Positions 44,156 through 52,790 of a DNA stretch of 55,546 nucleotides are shown piece after piece; within the stretch, counting starts at the first letter, position 1, and each line of letters begins with the position of its first letter. The stretch comes from Nitrososphaerota archaeon (GTDB lineage: Archaea > Thermoproteota > Nitrososphaeria > Nitrososphaerales > Nitrosopumilaceae). The notes beneath the pieces were generated by a model. The model did not search any database, was not told the origin of the DNA, and saw only the letters and a list, made by a program, of their open reading frames with translations. The translations under genes and the position numbers were made by a program. The DNA is taken from assembly GCA_028867275.1 (NCBI GenBank), contig JAGWGU010000004.1, forward strand, positions 1 to 55,546, written 5' to 3'.

Positions 44156-44914
44156 TTGATATCTTCACATCAGTGGTTAGCAGAGCATTACAATGATCCA
44201 GATCTTGTAATATTAGATTCTCGTGGAAATGTTGCATATTCTTATGCTCATATTCCAAACTCTCAGCCTTTGGGAGTTGAAAAAGTTGTAAAAACTAATC
44301 AATATGGGGCAAATCTTGTAATTGAAAGTGATCAGGCCGCTATCTTGTTTGGCTCACTTGGAATAGATGATTCAAAAACTGTCATCATATATGGCGATTA
44401 TCTTGATCCATCTGCTGCAAGAATAGCTTGGACATTTTTATATTTTGGACATGAAAAGACAAAAATTCTTGATATTGGAATAAGGGCGTGGCACAAAAAA
44501 GGTCTTCCAATTACTAGGGATGTTACAAAACCGGTAACTAGAACCTTTATTCCAAAAATAAATACCTCGATAAGAATTGAGGCAGAAGAACTCCACAAAA
44601 AAATAGACACTGCCACAATTATTGATGCCAGATCTCCTCAAGAATTTATGGCAGGAAGGATACAGAATGCAATACTGTTTCCTTTTACTGAGGGTGTCGG
44701 GGAAAGCGGTTCTCTCTTTAAAGAAAAAGATGAACTTTTGAGAATTTTCAATGAGCAGCAAATACCAAAAGACAAAGAATTGGTATGCTACTGCGCACTT
44801 GGTCACAGGGCCGCAAATGTTTTTACTCAATTACGACTAGCTGGATATGAAAACGTAAAGCTATATGATGGCTCTTTTGCGGACTGGGTTGGAAGACGAC
44901 TTCCTTTGGGATGA
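44156..44914 (+). CDS. Two-domain rhodanese-type sulfurtransferase, copy 1
   Basis: 252 residues: an inactive N-terminal rhodanese domain and a C-terminal catalytic domain with active-site loop CYCALGHRAANV. It is related to thiosulfate or mercaptopyruvate sulfurtransferase. TTG start. Its last 54 bases overlap the convergent nob1 gene. A second rhodanese of the same type lies at 46274. Confidence 0.9.
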   Translation: MISSHQWLAEHYNDPDLVILDSRGNVAYSYAHIPNSQPLGVEKVVKTNQYGANLVIESDQAAILFGSLGIDDSKTVIIYGDYLDPSAARIAWTFLYFGHEKTKILDIGIRAWHKKGLPITRDVTKPVTRTFIPKINTSIRIEAEELHKKIDTATIIDARSPQEFMAGRIQNAILFPFTEGVGESGSLFKEKDELLRIFNEQQIPKDKELVCYCALGHRAANVFTQLRLAGYENVKLYDGSFADWVGRRLPLG

Positions 44915-45379
44915 TTTTTTCTTTAATTTACTTCCACAAATAGGACAGTCGGACATTTTCTTGAAATTCTTATTGCATGCGGGACAGGAATAAACGCTGT
45001 CTAACACCTTGGATATTCCCTTGGTCATTATTGGAATAACTTTTAGGTTCAAATGTCTTGCAACATTTGATACTGTATAATCATCTGTTACCAGTTCGCC
45101 ATTTAGCTGGACACACAATGCAAGTACTGACATGTCTTCTTTTGATAACTCGGAAAGATCTCCTGTATGTTTTGACTCTTCCAAAATGAATTTGATAAAT
45201 TTTTCTTCCGGCTCTACAATCTTTAATCTGCCTAAATCAATGAGAGTTTGTACGGCATTATGACTTTTTTTAATATGTTTGATTTCTTCAAAAACTAGTG
45301 GAGTCGTAAAACTCTGTTCTTGTGAAGAAAACGGTACTCCTGCATAAAATGATGTGGCATCTAAGACTCTAGAAACCAA
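44861..45379 (-). CDS. nob1: Endoribonuclease Nob1 (PIN domain plus zinc ribbon)
   Basis: Nob1 cleaves the 3' end of pre-16S rRNA. 172 residues: PIN acidic residues (LDATSF, EDMSVLAL, TDDYTVSN), then a zinc ribbon CPAC...CPIC and a basic tail (KKKSSQRKSSSNPVRKRA). The start (TTG at 45379) lies within the NAD kinase frame, overlapping its 3' end by 11 nt, so the two are co-transcribed. Confidence 0.92.
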   Translation of the reverse strand: MVSRVLDATSFYAGVPFSSQEQSFTTPLVFEEIKHIKKSHNAVQTLIDLGRLKIVEPEEKFIKFILEESKHTGDLSELSKEDMSVLALCVQLNGELVTDDYTVSNVARHLNLKVIPIMTKGISKVLDSVYSCPACNKNFKKMSDCPICGSKLKKKSSQRKSSSNPVRKRAII

Positions 45380-46184
45380 GCTTACTCATCTGTCTCAAAC
45401 CTTGTTTTTTCAGTCTTACAAACACAGCTTGTTTTTTGTATTTTCTTATAGTTATCACTTCATCAAATCTGGCGGTTTTGATCACTTGAGCATCCATGAT
45501 TATGTTTGAATCGTGATTACTTATGATCTCAATTTTTTCATCAGGAACCACAATTGATGGTAACTTGTTGACTGGGGCAACCGGTGTTATGATGAGAACA
45601 TCTAGACTTTCATGAAGAATTGGACCTCCTAAAGAATAGGAATGGCCTGTGGAACCACTTGGAGTTGCAACAATAACTCCATCCATTTTTTGTGTTACAG
45701 TATCACTTTGAAATTTGATCTCAAACAATGATGTCTTTGTTAAATTTTGTCTATTGATGTAGATTTCATTTAACGCTGGGGGAAAATCTTGTCCTCCACA
45801 AGAAGCAACCACTCTAGTTCGCTTGTCCAAAAAAATCTTGTCTGAAATAATTTGTTCAATGGCAGTATCAATCTGGGGCAGTGTTATCTCTGATAATATG
45901 CCTCTGTTTCCACCTACGTTTATTGCAAGATTTGGAACCTCGTTTTCTAGATACCTAAAAGTTCGTAAAGTTGTTCCATCTCCTCCAAGTGTAATTGTCA
46001 AATCTAGTTTTGTGGTCCTGAGATCTTCAAGATCATTGATTTTCTTGGCTCCGTCTACATCTACGCCTGAAACCGTGTACACTTTGATTTTTTTTGCAAG
46101 CAACTTTTTGGCAACTTTTTTTACTGCATCCTCTGATTCCTTTGAACCAACTTTGCTTATCAACGCAACATTGTGAAGATCCAA
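45369..46184 (-). CDS. nadK: NAD kinase
   Basis: Phosphorylates NAD to NADP. 271 residues with the GGDGTTLRTF motif and NxxG (NVGGNRGILSE). TTG start at 46184. It leads the nadK-nob1 unit. Confidence 0.94.
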   Translation of the reverse strand: MDLHNVALISKVGSKESEDAVKKVAKKLLAKKIKVYTVSGVDVDGAKKINDLEDLRTTKLDLTITLGGDGTTLRTFRYLENEVPNLAINVGGNRGILSEITLPQIDTAIEQIISDKIFLDKRTRVVASCGGQDFPPALNEIYINRQNLTKTSLFEIKFQSDTVTQKMDGVIVATPSGSTGHSYSLGGPILHESLDVLIITPVAPVNKLPSIVVPDEKIEIISNHDSNIIMDAQVIKTARFDEVITIRKYKKQAVFVRLKKQGLRQMSKLGF

Positions 46185-46273
46185 CCAAAATTACTAATTT
46201 TAATTTCACTTAAAAAGCATCTGATGAGTATAAAATATTAAGAACCCTTTGAGTCTTGTATGGTAGAGACAAA

Positions 46274-47116
46274 ATGAATTATGCACAACCAGTTTTAGTA
46301 GATACAGAAACAGTCTCAAAGAATTTGAGCAATAAATCGTTGAAAATTGTAGAAGTTGACTATGACCCTGAAAATGCCTACAGGCAAGGCCATATCCCTG
46401 GAGCAAGTTTAATCTGGTGGAAGCGAGACATTAATGATCCTATTACTAGAGATATAATCAGTAAATCTCAGTTTGAAGATTTACTGTCAAGAAATGGAAT
46501 AACTACACAATCTGAAGTTATTTTGTATGGTGACTTTAACAACTGGTTTGCTGCTTTTGTATTTTGGATATTCAAGTATTATGGACACGAAAATGTAAAG
46601 ATCATGAATGGTGGGAGGAAAAAATGGGAAATGGAAAACAAATCTTACACAAAGGATGAACCACAAATACCAAAAACAAACTATGTTGCACAACCACCAA
46701 ATGAAGGACTCCGTGCATATCTCTTTGATGTGAGAAGGGCACTTGACAAAAATGATACTGTTCTAGTTGATGTACGTTCACCAAAAGAGTTCACTGGTGA
46801 AGTAACCGCCCCAGCTGAATATCCTATGGAACATGCTCAGAGAGGAGGACACATTCCAAATGCAAACAATATTCCTTGGGCAAGTGCAGTAAATGATATT
46901 GATGGTACCTTCAAATCAGTAGAGGATCTCAAGAAAATTTACGAAACAAAAGGCGTTACACCTGATAAGGATGTCATATGTTACTGTAGAATAGGAGAAA
47001 GATCTTCACATACGTGGTTTGTTCTAAAGTATCTTCTTGGATATCCTCAAGTTAGAAACTATGATGGATCGTGGACTGAATGGGGTAATATGATTGGAAA
47101 CCCAATCGAAAAATAA
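46274..47116 (+). CDS. Two-domain rhodanese-type sulfurtransferase, copy 2
   Basis: About 280 residues from ATG 46274. N-terminal domain with YGDFNNWFAAFVFWIF and C-terminal catalytic domain with active-site loop CYCRIGERSSHTWFVL. The loop (CRIGERS) is of the thiosulfate sulfurtransferase type. An AT-rich AAAATATTAAG lies upstream. It flanks nadK-nob1 on the other side from copy 1. Confidence 0.9.
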   Translation: MNYAQPVLVDTETVSKNLSNKSLKIVEVDYDPENAYRQGHIPGASLIWWKRDINDPITRDIISKSQFEDLLSRNGITTQSEVILYGDFNNWFAAFVFWIFKYYGHENVKIMNGGRKKWEMENKSYTKDEPQIPKTNYVAQPPNEGLRAYLFDVRRALDKNDTVLVDVRSPKEFTGEVTAPAEYPMEHAQRGGHIPNANNIPWASAVNDIDGTFKSVEDLKKIYETKGVTPDKDVICYCRIGERSSHTWFVLKYLLGYPQVRNYDGSWTEWGNMIGNPIEK

Positions 47117-47426
47117 CGAAACAGGTCAAGAACTGCCAATTCTAAAAAAAGGTATATTCTATACCATACTTGATGATCCTGTTTACATCATAATGGAAGA
47201 CAAGACAAAGCGTGGTCTTACAGTACAAGAAAGATCGATTGATGAGAAATATGGTGTATCTTCCGATAAAGGGATGATCTATGATATGGATGGGATAGGA
47301 CACAAGGTGGGAATACGATGGTACTTTCCTAAGGACAAGTATGGATTTGATAAGGTCCTTGAGCATGCAACTGAGATGGAGCAGAGATATCGAAAGATCC
47401 GAGAAGAGACTTGTCCTGATTATTAA
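47094..47426 (+). CDS. Small uncharacterised protein following the rhodanese
   Basis: 110 residues starting with TTG inside the rhodanese 3' end (23-nt overlap). Mixed alpha/beta with ILKKGIFYTILDDPVYIIMEDK, GVSSDKGMIYDMDGIGHKVGIRWYFPK and a C-terminal helix. No Cys pair apart from the single Cys in ETCPDY. The tight coupling suggests a role with the sulfurtransferase. Unrecognised. Confidence 0.7.
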   Translation: METQSKNNETGQELPILKKGIFYTILDDPVYIIMEDKTKRGLTVQERSIDEKYGVSSDKGMIYDMDGIGHKVGIRWYFPKDKYGFDKVLEHATEMEQRYRKIREETCPDY

Positions 47427-47464
47427 GAAGCATTTTTAAACTCTTTTTTCATTATACAAATCGG

Positions 47465-48418
47465 ATGTCACTCCTGCTAAAGGATAAAGTGTATACAGTT
47501 CAATCAGCCACATCGAAAAGGGGAGTCTATCCTTTACACAGTTACAAACTTGGTCTTTATCGTCTTCCTGTAAAACTTGAAGATACTTATGAAATCGATT
47601 CTATTGTTAGTGGGTTCAAGAAAGTCTTTGAAATGGATAAATTCGCTGACAGAATTTATGCTACATATCGCTGGAAAGAAGAAAATCTACCGGACCCAGA
47701 TGACAGTGGATACAAATCCATAGATCTTGAAGTTCAAGTTGAGATTGTAACTGGCGAGGTGGTAGACATGATCTATCAAGTATACCCAGTTGAAAAATAT
47801 GGAGACGGTCTCTGGGTTAAAGATTATAGAAAGAAAGCAGATACAAATGCAAAGATGATCATTGATACAATTTTACGAAATAGTGTACTTGCCGACAAAA
47901 TGATAGAGCATGACGTTAAAACAAAACAACTGACGCAAGAACAAGCCCTTAAAGGATTGGAAGAGATGACACCATTAGCTCAGATAGTTCCTAATGCAAA
48001 ACCAAAACCAAAACCAGCAGCTCCTCAACCAGGTCAACAGGTGACACAAGAAGCAGAACCAGAAACACCTTCTGGAGCAAAGCCAGGTCCAATAGATGTT
48101 GACTTTAAATCAAAACTCAAAGTTGTCGAGACTTTTACTGCCCCCTCTAGTCACAAGATAAAGGTATTTGGTCACCGAAAAGGTAATGAAATACTTGGAA
48201 TCTGGGGAGAATTTGTATCAGTTGATTATGATATCTGTATAGGTGATGGCGCATGCATAGATGCATGTCCTGTCAAAGTTTACGAATGGGCAGAGTTTGC
48301 GGGACATCCAGCTTCTGATAAAAAACCATTGATGGCACGAGAACCTGATTGTATATTTTGTCTGGCATGCGAAAACGTATGCCCAGTTCAGGCAATAAAA
48401 ATATCAAAGAAAGGATAA
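47465..48418 (+). CDS. Ferredoxin of Sulfolobus 7Fe type with a 250-residue N-terminal extension
   Basis: 317 residues. The C-terminal ferredoxin domain has C258-x2-D261-x2-C264-x3-C268-P (CIGDGACIDACP) and C296-x2-C299-x2-C302-x3-C306-P (CIFCLACENVCP), the layout of the archaeal 7Fe Sulfolobus ferredoxin, with an Asp replacing one Cys of the first cluster. In that protein three His in the N-terminal part hold zinc; here the aligned positions read APSSHK and LGIWG, so at least two His are lost (His230 remains). The extension (1-220) is of unknown function with a Pro/Lys-rich linker (178-205). Electron acceptor or donor use is inferred. Confidence 0.88.
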   Translation: MSLLLKDKVYTVQSATSKRGVYPLHSYKLGLYRLPVKLEDTYEIDSIVSGFKKVFEMDKFADRIYATYRWKEENLPDPDDSGYKSIDLEVQVEIVTGEVVDMIYQVYPVEKYGDGLWVKDYRKKADTNAKMIIDTILRNSVLADKMIEHDVKTKQLTQEQALKGLEEMTPLAQIVPNAKPKPKPAAPQPGQQVTQEAEPETPSGAKPGPIDVDFKSKLKVVETFTAPSSHKIKVFGHRKGNEILGIWGEFVSVDYDICIGDGACIDACPVKVYEWAEFAGHPASDKKPLMAREPDCIFCLACENVCPVQAIKISKKG

Positions 48419-48468
48419 CGAAATTTTAGCGGTACGGCTATAAAGACTCTAGAGTTGAAAAACTCCAA

Positions 48469-50487
48469 ATGCTAACACATGTTCTTCCTAATACTCTGAC
48501 ACTGTTTCTCTGGAATGTTTTCATTAGTATTGCAATGATAATTACTCTCTATACCTGCAACTTTTACTATCTTGTAGTAATTGCAAGGCGTCAGAAAAAA
48601 AATAATTCTATAGAATTAAAAGAAAATCCAACTGTTACACTTCAACTTCCAATATACAACGAAAAATATGTTGCTTCAAGATTGGTAAATGCAGTATGTG
48701 CATTAGATTATCCCAAAGAAAAACTATGCATCCAAGTACTTGATGATTCAACTGATGAGACGTCTGATCTGCTTGAGAATCTAGTTTCAGATTACAAAAA
48801 AAAGGGATTTGACATACATCATATACGAAGGTCAAACAGGAAGGGATACAAGGCAGGTGCACTTCGAAATGCAATGAAGTTTGCAAAGGGTGACTTTGTT
48901 GCAATTTTTGATGCTGATTTTATACCTCCAACATGGTTCCTGAAAAAAGCATTGTCTTATTTCTGTACTCCAGATATAGGATTAGTTCAGTGCAAGTGGG
49001 GACACGTAAACGAAAAATATTCTCCTCTTACAAAGGCACAAGCCCTTAGTCTTGACTTTCATTTCCTAGTGGAACAAAAAGCAAAAAGCAATTCTCATCT
49101 CTTTATGAGTTTTAATGGTACTGCTGGTATTTGGAGAAAACAATGTATTGAAGATTCTGGAGGATGGCACACTGCTACTCTGGTTGAAGATCTAGACCTA
49201 AGTTATAGGGCACAAATGAAAGGCTGGAAATGTATCTTCATTCCTGATATTGTAGTAGACGCAGAACTTCCAGTACAAATGAATTCGGCAAAAAGGCAAC
49301 AATTTCGATGGGCAAAAGGTTCGATACAGTGTGCCATAAAATTACTTGGATCTGTTACAATAAAGAAATTGCCAGTTGATACCAAGATTCAGGCATTTGT
49401 TCAGCTCACAAGGCACATTGTGCATCCGTTAGTTCTGGCACAATTTCTAATTTTACCAATACTTTTGGCTTCAAAAATAAATCTCTATATAGTAAGTGGG
49501 TTGCCTGCACTGACCATAATTGCTTACTTGGCAATGGGACCTGTCGCATACATCTTGGTTATCCAACAAATGTATACGAAAAAATGGAGATCAAAGACAA
49601 TTTCCTATTTGTATTTGATAGTCTATTCTGCTGGCATGTCTGTTAATAATACTGTGGCAGTCTTTGATGCACTTTTTGGAAAAAAAAATGAGTTTTTACG
49701 TACGCCAAAATTTGGAATAATAAAAAATGATGATGATTGGAGAGACAAGGCATATGCTCTTCCATTTACAAAAACTACTCTTCTTGAGATATTTTTTGGT
49801 GTATATGGAATAGTTGGCATATTTGTTGCAATATTTTCTAATAATCCTGTATTTGTGCCAATAATAGGAATTCAAGTAGCTGGATTTCTTTACATTGCAT
49901 ATCTTAGCATATCTCATTCAACATTTAAAAAAGGCAAATCAAGAGGTAGAGTCGAATCAAAGGCAGAAAAAATGGCAAATAATTACTATAAGATTGCATT
50001 AGCAGGAATAATTGGGTTGATCGTAGTAGGTGTGGTCATGGCATTCGAAGAGTATGGCAGTACAATTTATCCATTAGATCAATCACGTGGAATTTTAATC
50101 AGAATTCAAGCTACTTCTGATCCTCAAGCCATTGCTGATGATATAAAAACAGTCCAACAACTTCTTCCAAAATCTGGAAACCCTGTTTGGATATTTCCTA
50201 CACAAGACACAGACTTTGGAATGATGCAAAAAGATCTTAATACGATGTCGTCTACACTTGATAGGATTGCAACTACTTCACCAGACACTGCTGCATTTCA
50301 CACTGGCATGCTTAACATTCACTCTCAAGCTACGACCATAGTATTCAATTTGCTTGATGCAACACCGTACATGTACGTAAGTATCTCAAACATGTTGTTT
50401 GGAAGTATATGGGTTGCGGTAATTATTGGAATCTTTGCTCTTTTGAAGAAGAAAAAACAGTCTCTTGACAAAGAAGATGAAGACTAG
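48469..50487 (+). CDS. Membrane glycosyltransferase, family 2 (cellulose-synthase-like)
   Basis: 672 residues: N-terminal membrane helix, a GT-A domain with D,D (LDDST; DADF) and the D..QxxRW set (LVEDLDLSY; RQQFRW), then a block of membrane helices (about residues 310-500), a further extracytoplasmic domain (about 540-635; Gln/Thr-rich) and a final membrane helix. It should transfer a sugar to a lipid or polysaccharide and extrude it. The last soluble domain is not part of the usual GT2 module. The C-terminus is a Lys/Asp/Glu tail. Confidence 0.88.
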   Translation: MLTHVLPNTLTLFLWNVFISIAMIITLYTCNFYYLVVIARRQKKNNSIELKENPTVTLQLPIYNEKYVASRLVNAVCALDYPKEKLCIQVLDDSTDETSDLLENLVSDYKKKGFDIHHIRRSNRKGYKAGALRNAMKFAKGDFVAIFDADFIPPTWFLKKALSYFCTPDIGLVQCKWGHVNEKYSPLTKAQALSLDFHFLVEQKAKSNSHLFMSFNGTAGIWRKQCIEDSGGWHTATLVEDLDLSYRAQMKGWKCIFIPDIVVDAELPVQMNSAKRQQFRWAKGSIQCAIKLLGSVTIKKLPVDTKIQAFVQLTRHIVHPLVLAQFLILPILLASKINLYIVSGLPALTIIAYLAMGPVAYILVIQQMYTKKWRSKTISYLYLIVYSAGMSVNNTVAVFDALFGKKNEFLRTPKFGIIKNDDDWRDKAYALPFTKTTLLEIFFGVYGIVGIFVAIFSNNPVFVPIIGIQVAGFLYIAYLSISHSTFKKGKSRGRVESKAEKMANNYYKIALAGIIGLIVVGVVMAFEEYGSTIYPLDQSRGILIRIQATSDPQAIADDIKTVQQLLPKSGNPVWIFPTQDTDFGMMQKDLNTMSSTLDRIATTSPDTAAFHTGMLNIHSQATTIVFNLLDATPYMYVSISNMLFGSIWVAVIIGIFALLKKKKQSLDKEDED

Positions 50488-51881
50488 GTAATATTTAATT
50501 CGCGTCTTATCTCGTCTACTGCTCGTATTCCAAAAAGATCGCGAACTTGTTCTATTCTGATTGCTTCCTTTACAATATCGGAGCCAAGTTCTGTGATCAA
50601 AAGTCTGAATACATCTGTAAACCTTATCTCCCATTTATCTGCACAATCTAAAATCTTTGAAATGCTCCATTGCTTTACCTCAAAAGGCAGTGGCATCTTT
50701 GTTTCTACCTCTATGGAAATTCGATCAAATAGATTTATCATGTCTTTGGTCTGTCCTGTCATCTTCTCAATATCTTCTAACGTACCATATTTTGATTCAG
50801 AACGCATTCTGATGTTTGACTGAAATTCCGACAAACGCAGCAATCCCATGACTTCGTGTGAGGTATTCTGAGATGTCTTGTGAGTAACACTACGAATATC
50901 TTGTAGCTGTTGAGAAATTTCGTATGTTTTCTTGTTGAACTCTGAGATTGACGCCGCGTTTTTGTTCAACAGTTCTGCAAAATCTGATATTTTTTCGTCA
51001 AGATTATTGCTCTTGCCAATAATGTTTTCTTTGAAATTGGTAAACTCTGAGTTGATATTTCTAATATCATCTCCAAGCGCAGATAAGGAATCTGTTTTCT
51101 TTATCAATGAATCAATTTCTGAGCCTACATTTCTTATCTGAGAATTCAAGCCTGGTATGGAATCTGTCTTTGAGATTATAGTTCCTATTTCGCCTTTCAG
51201 ATTGGATATGCTCTCCTCTAATCCTGACATTTTTTCAGTTTTTGAGGATATTTCTTTTGTACTCTGTTTTACTTCTTCAATTTCTTGATGTAAGTTAGAA
51301 AGCGATTCTGTTTTGGTTGATATGTCACTTGTACTTTTTCGTAACTCTTCAATTTCATTACTGAGGCTAGGTATTGATTCTGTACGGCTCATGACATTTT
51401 TGATCTCTTCACGTACCTTCTCAGTTTTTTCTGATACGTGCATTATCATTTTGGTGTTGTTTCTAGTGGAATCTATGCTGTCAGCAATGCTCTGCATGAT
51501 TTTGTTGGTATCTGGCATGGACTCTTGCTTGTCACGAATTTTCTCTACGTGGTCTTGAAGCTTGTTTATTTGATTATTTATCTTGTCTATCAAATTAGAA
51601 TGTGCTTTGACTTGGCTCATCCCGGAAAACAAGCGCTGCGTATCTTCTTCAATTATGTTTATTTGTCTTGAATTTTTCTGAATCTGATCTAATGATGAAT
51701 TTACTGATGATATCATGTCTTTAAGAGAAATCAATATTTTCTGGTTTTCTGCAAATATCTTTGACATTGTTTTTACCTCAGAAGCCAGAGTCTTGGTAGC
51801 ATCTGAAATTGATGACATTTTTTTGACAACATCATGCGTAGACTCTTTTGGTTTTGATTCTACACGTTTTGATTTAGCCAC
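50484..51881 (-). CDS. Long repetitive coiled-coil protein of unknown function
   Basis: 465 residues. A Ser/Lys-rich start is followed by about 300 residues of repeating coiled coil in which a unit of about 28 residues (T-x-x-I-S-x-K-T-E-S-x-x-x-L-x-x-E-I) recurs several times between about residues 155 and 280. It ends with an ordered globular segment (about 355-465, rich in helical text such as LFDRISIEVETKMPLPFEVKQWS). GTG start. It looks like a filament, scaffold or SMC-like adaptor. It is convergent with the glycosyltransferase (4-nt overlap). Confidence 0.8.
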   Translation of the reverse strand: MAKSKRVESKPKESTHDVVKKMSSISDATKTLASEVKTMSKIFAENQKILISLKDMISSVNSSLDQIQKNSRQINIIEEDTQRLFSGMSQVKAHSNLIDKINNQINKLQDHVEKIRDKQESMPDTNKIMQSIADSIDSTRNNTKMIMHVSEKTEKVREEIKNVMSRTESIPSLSNEIEELRKSTSDISTKTESLSNLHQEIEEVKQSTKEISSKTEKMSGLEESISNLKGEIGTIISKTDSIPGLNSQIRNVGSEIDSLIKKTDSLSALGDDIRNINSEFTNFKENIIGKSNNLDEKISDFAELLNKNAASISEFNKKTYEISQQLQDIRSVTHKTSQNTSHEVMGLLRLSEFQSNIRMRSESKYGTLEDIEKMTGQTKDMINLFDRISIEVETKMPLPFEVKQWSISKILDCADKWEIRFTDVFRLLITELGSDIVKEAIRIEQVRDLFGIRAVDEIRRELNIT

Positions 51882-51954
51882 TTTAAATTAGAATGAAAGC
51901 AACCGATAAAAAAGTTAGGTTTTGATTTTGTATGGTACAAAAAAAGAACCAGAT

Positions 51955-52062
51955 TTAGTTATTTACTAATTCTGGATCGTGTAGACTCTCATGAAATGTC
52001 TTTGCTACCAAGCCGTTTGCAGTTTCAAAGAACTGTTTTGGACAAAACTCGCAATTTAACAT
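51955..52062 (-). CDS. 35-residue C2H2 zinc-finger-type protein
   Basis: A very short ATG frame with C-x2-C (NCEFC), then H-x3-H (FHESLH), spaced as C-x2-C-x16-H-x3-H, fits a small C2H2 zinc finger. Upstream on the minus strand are two direct repeats TACCGTA (10-bp period) and a TATA-like ATTAATAG about 25 nt from the ATG, which is why I accept it. Coding status still needs expression or conservation evidence. Confidence 0.55.
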   Translation of the reverse strand: MLNCEFCPKQFFETANGLVAKTFHESLHDPELVNN

Positions 52063-52066
52063 ACAT

Positions 52067-52083
52067 TACGGTATCATACGGTA
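52067..52083. promoter_or_regulatory. Tandem direct repeat TACGGTA-TCA-TACGGTA
   Basis: Two copies of a 7-mer with a 10-bp period (one helical turn) lie between the TATA-like box and the start codon of the 35-residue zinc-finger gene. This is a typical layout for a dimeric or paired DNA-binding protein and may be autoregulatory. Confidence 0.45.
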
Positions 52084-52125
52084 CTATTAATGACAAGGTA
52101 ACTTTGCTATTACCAGTTGTCTGAT

Positions 52126-52503
52126 TTATTTATCAAGCTTTAGTGAAATGGAGTTTATGCAGTATCGTAAACCTGTGGGTCTTGGACCGTCACCAAATAC
52201 GTGGCCAAGATGAGCACCACACTTCTTGCATGATACCTCTACTCTCAGCATGCCATGACTCGTATCTTTGTCTTCTTTTACATTGTCTGCAATTGGTTCC
52301 CAAAAGCTTGGCCATCCTGTTCCAGAATCAAACTTTGTCTCTGAGCTGAACAATTCGGTTCCACAACATAGGCATTTGTAAACACCCTTCTCCTTTGAAT
52401 CGTGATATATTCCAGTAAAGGGCGGTTCTGTACCCTTCATTCTACACACAAAATATTGGTCCGAAGTCAGTTTGTCTTTCCACGGATCGTTCTGTGGTTT
52501 CAA
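52126..52503 (-). CDS. msrB: Peptide-methionine (R)-S-oxide reductase MsrB
   Basis: Repairs R-methionine sulfoxide in proteins. 125 residues with zinc knuckles CLCC and CKKC, the substrate motif [10 protein letters not shown] and the catalytic Cys in [10 protein letters not shown]. Start is TTG at 52503; ATG frames just upstream end at once. A short palindrome AGGATT-T-AATCCT (52526-52538) overlaps the expected TATA position. Confidence 0.95.
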   Translation of the reverse strand: MKPQNDPWKDKLTSDQYFVCRMKGTEPPFTGIYHDSKEKGVYKCLCCGTELFSSETKFDSGTGWPSFWEPIADNVKEDKDTSHGMLRVEVSCKKCGAHLGHVFGDGPRPTGLRYCINSISLKLDK

Positions 52504-52790
52504 TGACTCATTTATTGGGCCTTTTAGGATTTAATCCTTGAGTCTACGCGTCTGGTCTGTATTTTTCAAGCAGTCAGATACCCCAGGTATAATTCATCAT
52601 ATGTTCAGTATACCCAATCATCATTCTGCAAACACCTTATCTTGTTATGCCTTATATTATGACTGATCTCTCTTTTTCAAGACCCTCTCACACGTTCCTA
52701 TCTGCCTTGGTGTTAGAGGTAACAAATCTTCACCAAATTGTTATCCTGTATCACCTTGGATATTAAATAAAATTTTGTAGAACCCTATCT
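52504..52790. other. Divergent promoter region, msrB and ATPase cassette
   Basis: 287 bases with no ORF. It holds the msrB palindrome (52526-52538) and an AT-rich ATTAAATAAAA (52757-52770) about 25 nt before the GTG of the next gene, which would be its TATA element. Confidence 0.5.

Noticed and set aside
52526-52538. Palindrome AGGATT-T-AATCCT before msrB as a regulator site
   Set aside because: It coincides with the expected TATA box (ATTAAATCC) and is short; kept only as a remark under msrB.
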